Shown piece by piece: positions 51,488-55,870 of a stretch of DNA of 55,870 bases. The position numbers and the translations under genes were made by a program. The number at the start of each line of letters is the position of its first letter. Within the stretch, counting starts at the first letter, position 1. The notes beneath the pieces were generated by a model. It was given only the letters and a program-made list of their open reading frames with translations. It made no database searches and had not been told where the DNA came from. This DNA is from Pararhodospirillum oryzae (GTDB taxonomy: Bacteria; Pseudomonadota; Alphaproteobacteria; Rhodospirillales; Rhodospirillaceae), in NCBI RefSeq assembly GCF_007992075.1, contig NZ_BJZO01000015.1, positions 1-55,870 on the forward strand, read 5' to 3'.

Positions 51488-54400
51488 TCAGTCGCGGGGC
51501 GCTTCGGCCTCTTTCAAGGCGTCGTCCAGGGCCTTGCCCGCCGCTCCGGCCGAGCGGGTGAAGCGCGCGAGCCGGTCGTACAACACCGGGGTCAGGAACA
51601 AGGTCAGCAGCGAGGCAATGCCCAGGCCGCCGATGATGACCACGCCGATCGCCTCGCGGCTTTCGGCGCCCGCCCCGCTGGACAGCGCCAGCGGCACCGC
51701 GCCCAGCACGGTGGAAACCACGGTCATCAGGATGGGGCGCAGCCGCAGCGTGGCCCCGTCCAGAATGGCCTCGCGCACCGAACAGCCCTCGTCGCGGCGC
51801 TGGTTGGCGAACTCGACGATCAAGATACCGTTCTTGGCCATCAGGCCGACCAGCAAAATGATTCCGATCTGGCTGTACACATTGAGCGAATTCCCCGACA
51901 CCCACAGGGCGAACAACGCCCCCGACACCGCGAGCGGCACCGACAGCATGATGATCAACGGGTGGACAAAACTTTCGAACTGCGCCGCCAGGACCAGGTA
52001 CACGATGATCAGCGACAAGATGAAGGTGCTGATGACGCCACCCGAGGTTTCCAGGAAGTCCTTTGATTGCCCGGTGAACGACACGTTGGCCTCGGGCGGC
52101 AGGACCTGGGCGGCGGCGTCCTGGATGAAGGCAATGGCGCGGCCCATGTCGTAGCCCGGGGCCAGCGAGGCCGACAGGGTGATGGAACGCAGGCGGTTGT
52201 AGCGGTTGAGCTCCGGCGCGCTGGTGGTTTCGGTGAGGGTGACCAGCGAATCAAGCGGCACCAGGACATCGCCGCGTCCGATGCTGACAAAGGTGTTGGA
52301 AAGATCGGCCGGGGTCTGGCGATCCTCGGGGCGGGCCTGGACGATCACCTCGTACTCGCGTCCGCGATCCACGTAATGGGTGACCTCGCGGCTGGCCATC
52401 ATGGTTTGCAGGGTCTGGCCCACGGTTTCCACCCCGATGCCCAGCTCGGCGGCGCGGTCGCGGTCGATGTCCACCGAGATCTGCGGCTGGTTGGATTCGT
52501 AATCCAGCTCGGGGTTGATCAGGGCGGGGTTGTCCTGGGCCTGGCGCAGCAAGGCATCGGCCCAGGTTTTCACCAAGGTAAAATCGGGGCCGCCGATGAC
52601 CACCTGCAAGGGCGTGCGGCTGCCGCGCAGGCCCAGGCCGGCGGGCATCTGCGGCGTGGCCAGGGCGCCGGTCAGGTCGCGCAGGTCGCGGCGCACGGCG
52701 TTGGACAGCTCGGCGGCACTGCGCTCGCGCTGTTCCCAGTCGCTGAGGCGCACGACCACGAACCCCCGGTGCACCCGTCCGCCGCTGCTGCCCACCACCG
52801 CGAACACGGTCTTGGCGTCGCCCGAGGCCAGCAGCGGGGCCACCTTGGCCTCGACCTTGGCCACCTGCTGGTCGGTGTAGCTGCTGTTCACGCCCTGGGG
52901 CGCGGTGATGGAAACAAAGAACACCCCCCGATCCTCGGGCGGGGTCAGCTCGCGGGGCAGGGTCTGGTACAGGCTCCACGATACCCCGGCGCACAAGGCG
53001 GCGATGACCAGCACGATCACCGGGCTTGCCAGCGCGGCCGACAGCGCCTTGCGATAGCCGTGGGTCAGCGCGCCCAGGGCGCGGTTGAGGCCCCGGGCGA
53101 GCGCGCTTTCATGGGCCGCGTCGCTCAGGATCGAGGCCGACAGGGGCGGGCAGAACACCAGCGCCACCAGGGTGGAAATCGCCACCGAGCAGGCCAGCAC
53201 GAAGCCGAATTCGGTGAACAGGCGCCCGACCGAGCCGCCCATGAACGAAATCGGCACGAACACCGCGATCAAGGTGAGCGAGGTGGCAATCACGGCAAAG
53301 GTCACCTGCCGGGTGCCCAGCGCCGCCGCCGCGAGCGGGGTTTCGCCATGCTCGATCCGGCGCTGGATGTTTTCCAGCACCACGATGGCGTCGTCCACCA
53401 CGATGCCAATGGCCAGGATCAGGGCCAGCAAGGTGAGGATGTTGATCGAAAAGCCAAAGGCGGCGATGCCGATGAAGGTGCCGATCAAGGCCACCGGAAT
53501 GGTGACGCTGGGAATCAAGGTCGCGCGCACCGAGCCCAGGAAGGCGAAATTGACCAGCACGACGATCACCACGGCGATGCCAAGGGTGAGGATCACTTCG
53601 TGAATCGAGCGGTTGATGAAGATCGCGTCGTCCGAGCCGATTTCCAAGGTGGTGCCCTCGGGCAAGGTGGGGCGCATGGCCTCGACCTCGGCGCGGATGC
53701 GCTCGGAAATGGCCACGGTGTTGGCCTGGGACTGGCGCAGCACCCCCATGCCCACGGCGGCGTGACCCTCGGCGCGCACCGAGGTGTCGTCGTTCTCGAC
53801 CCCCAGGGCCACGGTCGCGACATCGCGCAGGCGCACCGGGTAGCGATCAACCACGCGCACGACAATGGCGCCAAAGGCCTCGGGCGAGCGCAGCAGGGTT
53901 TCGGTGCGCACGGTGAACAGGCGGCCTTCGCTTTTCAGGTCGCCGGCCGGCAGTTCCACGTTGTTGCGGCGCAAGGCCGCCTCGACGTCCTGCACGGTCA
54001 GGCCGCGCGCGGCCAGGGCCCGGCGGTCGAGCCAAATGCGCATGGCCTGGCGGCGTTCGCCATACAGGTCGATCTGGGCCACGCCATCGACCGTGGAGAG
54101 GCGATCGACCACCGTGCGTTCGGCGTAGTCGGTCAGCGCCATGGGCGACAGGCGGTCGCTGTAGAGCGACAGGCGCATCACGGGGTCGGAATCGGTGTCG
54201 CTTTTGGCGATCTGGGGTTCGTCGGCATCCTCGGGCAGGTCGTTGCGCACCCGCGCGACCACGTCGCGCACGTCGTTGACCGCCTGATCGATATCGACGC
54301 CGGTTTCGAACTCGATCACGGTGCGGGCCTTGCCGCGCCGGCTTTGCGAGGTGATGGTGCGCACCCCCGACACCCCGGCCACGGCGCTTTCAATCAGCTC

Positions 54401-54592
54401 GGTGATGTCGGTGTCGATGATCTCGGGGGCGGCGCCGGTGTAATCGGTCGAGACCGTGACCACGGCCGAATCGATGTCGGGCAACTCGCGGATGGGCAGG
54501 CGGCCCATGGCCGCCAGGCCCATGATGACCAGCATCAGGCACACCACCGTGGCGAACACCGGGCGGCGGATGAAGAAGGTGGAAAAATCCAT
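51488..54592 (-). CDS. RND efflux pump, HAE1/MexF type (second copy)
   Basis: This 1034-residue trimeric RND pump is of the same superfamily as the protein at 34353 but clearly divergent. It begins MDFSTFFIRRPVFATVVCLM, has twelve membrane helices in two halves, and carries the proton-relay motif VVDDAIVVLEN. A glycine-rich FLVLAAQFES-type loop (VYLVLAAQFESFVHPLI) is conserved. It follows its adaptor by 7 nt on the minus strand. It may export drugs, dyes or metabolites; no substrate can be named, and no regulator lies within the window. Confidence 0.92.
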   Translation of the reverse strand: MDFSTFFIRRPVFATVVCLMLVIMGLAAMGRLPIRELPDIDSAVVTVSTDYTGAAPEIIDTDITELIESAVAGVSGVRTITSQSRRGKARTVIEFETGVDIDQAVNDVRDVVARVRNDLPEDADEPQIAKSDTDSDPVMRLSLYSDRLSPMALTDYAERTVVDRLSTVDGVAQIDLYGERRQAMRIWLDRRALAARGLTVQDVEAALRRNNVELPAGDLKSEGRLFTVRTETLLRSPEAFGAIVVRVVDRYPVRLRDVATVALGVENDDTSVRAEGHAAVGMGVLRQSQANTVAISERIRAEVEAMRPTLPEGTTLEIGSDDAIFINRSIHEVILTLGIAVVIVVLVNFAFLGSVRATLIPSVTIPVALIGTFIGIAAFGFSINILTLLALILAIGIVVDDAIVVLENIQRRIEHGETPLAAAALGTRQVTFAVIATSLTLIAVFVPISFMGGSVGRLFTEFGFVLACSVAISTLVALVFCPPLSASILSDAAHESALARGLNRALGALTHGYRKALSAALASPVIVLVIAALCAGVSWSLYQTLPRELTPPEDRGVFFVSITAPQGVNSSYTDQQVAKVEAKVAPLLASGDAKTVFAVVGSSGGRVHRGFVVVRLSDWEQRERSAAELSNAVRRDLRDLTGALATPQMPAGLGLRGSRTPLQVVIGGPDFTLVKTWADALLRQAQDNPALINPELDYESNQPQISVDIDRDRAAELGIGVETVGQTLQTMMASREVTHYVDRGREYEVIVQARPEDRQTPADLSNTFVSIGRGDVLVPLDSLVTLTETTSAPELNRYNRLRSITLSASLAPGYDMGRAIAFIQDAAAQVLPPEANVSFTGQSKDFLETSGGVISTFILSLIIVYLVLAAQFESFVHPLIIMLSVPLAVSGALFALWVSGNSLNVYSQIGIILLVGLMAKNGILIVEFANQRRDEGCSVREAILDGATLRLRPILMTVVSTVLGAVPLALSSGAGAESREAIGVVIIGGLGIASLLTLFLTPVLYDRLARFTRSAGAAGKALDDALKEAEAPRD

Positions 54593-54599
54593 GGCTGCC

Positions 54600-55685
54600 T
54601 TACCCCTTGTCCGGCCGGCCGGCGGGGGCGGCCCCCAGCACCCGCACCGGGCTGCCGTCGCGCAGGCGCTGAAGGCCCGAGCGCACCACGGTTTCGCCCG
54701 CGTTCAGCCCCGCTTGAATCTCCACCGCGTCGGGCAGGCGCAGACCCAAGGTAACGGCCCGGCGTTTGACGCGGCCGTCCTGCAACGCGTAGACCACGCC
54801 GTTGCCGGCTTCCGACAGCACCGCTTCCTCGGGCAGCACCACGGCCTCGCGGGGCTGGGCCGGCAAGGACAGGTTCATCGACAGGCCGGCGGGCAGGCGT
54901 TCCCCGGGATTGGGCAGCAAGGCACGCACCCGGAACGCCCGCGAGGCCTCGCCGATGCGGGTGTCGATATGGGTCACGCGGGCCTCGAAGCGCTGGCCGG
55001 GGAAGGCGCGGGTGGTGGCCTCGACCGCCTGGCCCAGGGAAAGGGCGCCGTAGTGGCGTTCGGGGACCATGAAGGCGATTTCCATCTCCGACAGGTCGTC
55101 CAGCGTGGTCAGCAGGTCGCCGTCGGACACCCGCGCGCCGACGTCGTATTCGCGAAAGCCGGTGACGCCGGCGAAGGGGGCGCGGATGGTGCGCTCGCTC
55201 AAGGCCTTGCGGGCCCGGTCCAGGGCCGCCTGGGCGGCGTTGCGCCGGGCTTCCAGTTCATCGAGCGTGGACTGGGTCACGGTCTGCGAAGGGCGCAGGC
55301 GCCGGGCGCGCTCCAGGGCCTGGGAGGCCTCGACCAGCACGGCCTCGGCCTCGGCCACGTCGGCCCGTTCGGTTTCGTCGTCCAGGCGGGCCAGCATGGC
55401 CCCGGCCGCCACCTTGTCGCCGGGCGCGAAGCCCAGCGCCACCAGCCGGCCGCCGGCCAGGGGACGCACGTCGATGGCGGCGTGGGCGCGGGTCGTGCCC
55501 ACCGCCTCGATGCGTTCTTGAATGACCCGGGTTTCGGCGGTGATGATCTCGACCGGGGTCGGGCCGCCTTGTCCGGGGGGCGTGGCGGCCGGGCCGGCCG
55601 GGCCCAGGGTTCTCCAGGCGGCGATGGCTCCGCCGATGGCCGCCAGCAGCACCAGCGACACCAGGACTTGACGCTTCATCGTCAT
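54600..55685 (-). CDS. RND efflux periplasmic adaptor (second copy)
   Basis: This 361-residue adaptor has an N-terminal membrane anchor (VLVSLVLLAAIGGAIAAW), the lipoyl halves (IDVRPLAGGRLVALGFAPGD and TIRAPFAGVTGFREYDVG), a coiled-coil hairpin, and a C-terminal beta-barrel. It is first in the unit, with the pump 7 nt downstream. ATG 55685 follows AGAAAGAA; an alternative ATG two codons later is equally possible. The second half has the usual adaptor pattern VPERHYGALSLGQAVEATTRAFPG. Confidence 0.88.
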   Translation of the reverse strand: MTMKRQVLVSLVLLAAIGGAIAAWRTLGPAGPAATPPGQGGPTPVEIITAETRVIQERIEAVGTTRAHAAIDVRPLAGGRLVALGFAPGDKVAAGAMLARLDDETERADVAEAEAVLVEASQALERARRLRPSQTVTQSTLDELEARRNAAQAALDRARKALSERTIRAPFAGVTGFREYDVGARVSDGDLLTTLDDLSEMEIAFMVPERHYGALSLGQAVEATTRAFPGQRFEARVTHIDTRIGEASRAFRVRALLPNPGERLPAGLSMNLSLPAQPREAVVLPEEAVLSEAGNGVVYALQDGRVKRRAVTLGLRLPDAVEIQAGLNAGETVVRSGLQRLRDGSPVRVLGAAPAGRPDKG

Positions 55686-55839
55686 GGGTGGGTTCTTTCT
55701 GTCTTTCGAACGGACTGGCCGCCTCGCCGGGGCAGGGGCTTGTCTTCAGCGTTCGGGCAATACCGGCCACTGGTCAAGTTACAAGCCGGTTAGCCCTGGA
55801 ACGCCGGGTTTCCCTCGCTGGCGAAGGTCGAGAGGGATT

Positions 55840-55868
55840 CAGGGCAATCGGATGAACCGATTGCCCTG
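55840..55868. terminator. Strong hairpin at window end
   Basis: CAGGGCAATCGG and CCGATTGCCCTG form a perfect 12-bp stem around ATGAA. It lies upstream of the adaptor promoter, so it more likely ends a gene beyond the window or is a regulator site. Truncated context prevents a decision. Confidence 0.5.
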
Positions 55869-55870
55869 GA

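Noticed and set aside
52067-54754. Long plus-strand frame opposite the second RND pump
   Set aside because: Same antisense-shadow composition; the minus strand carries the RND and adaptor motifs.

Overview
This is a GC-rich window (well over 60% G+C by eye) from an alphaproteobacterium, most likely of the Rhodospirillum/Pararhodospirillum group. The evidence is a CcrM-type GANTC methyltransferase, an HpnN hopanoid transporter next to an HpnM/MlaC-like gene, CobC/CobD-type cobalamin synthesis, a glutamyl-tRNA synthetase of the short type, several c-di-GMP proteins and a chemoreceptor. The genus is inferred from general knowledge and was not tested. No rRNA, tRNA, CRISPR array or intact insertion sequence was found.

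Layout. 1-1274: a hicAB toxin-antitoxin pair in an AT-rich pocket, with related GC-rich repeats on both sides. 1275-6686: a tellurium-resistance (Ter) stress cluster, with an ATP-grasp gene divergent from terD, a terZ-like gene, a two-domain terA-like gene, terB and terC. 6942-11472: nadE, gltX and cysS. 11833-17087: a GGDEF-EAL protein with degenerate receiver and kinase parts, a PAP2 phosphatase, and ccrM, whose upstream region is rich in its own GANTC target. 17127-18916: a translationally coupled TIR + SLOG pair, the best candidate here for a little-described conflict or immunity system.

19261-25415: envelope lipid-transport genes, namely a lipoprotein, hpnN, an hpnM/mlaC-like gene and mlaA, then a LysE-family exporter. 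26039-32270: housekeeping and accessory genes (SleB-type hydrolase, asd, gpt, a gamma-glutamyltransferase-like protein with serine at the nucleophile position, htpX, an SdhAF4 homologue, a secreted nuclease-like protein). 32576-38321: a TetR regulator with a perfect palindromic operator, an RND efflux adaptor and pump, and lolA. 38322-40396: a gene-poor stretch with inverted repeats around a lone methyltransferase.

40397-46123: a Cache chemoreceptor, a patatin-like protein with cysteine at the nucleophile elbow, and a divergent iron-alcohol-dehydrogenase/AraC pair resembling YqhD/YqhC. 46161-55685: a Pat-like acyl-CoA synthetase/acetyltransferase fusion, a PAS-GGDEF cyclase, cobC, and a second RND pump plus adaptor. 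Neither RND locus has its own outer-membrane channel.

Starts were moved from the longest open frame wherever an ATG/GTG with a Shine-Dalgarno sequence, a signal peptide or family alignment favoured an internal codon. All function calls rest on motif recognition; no database search was run.
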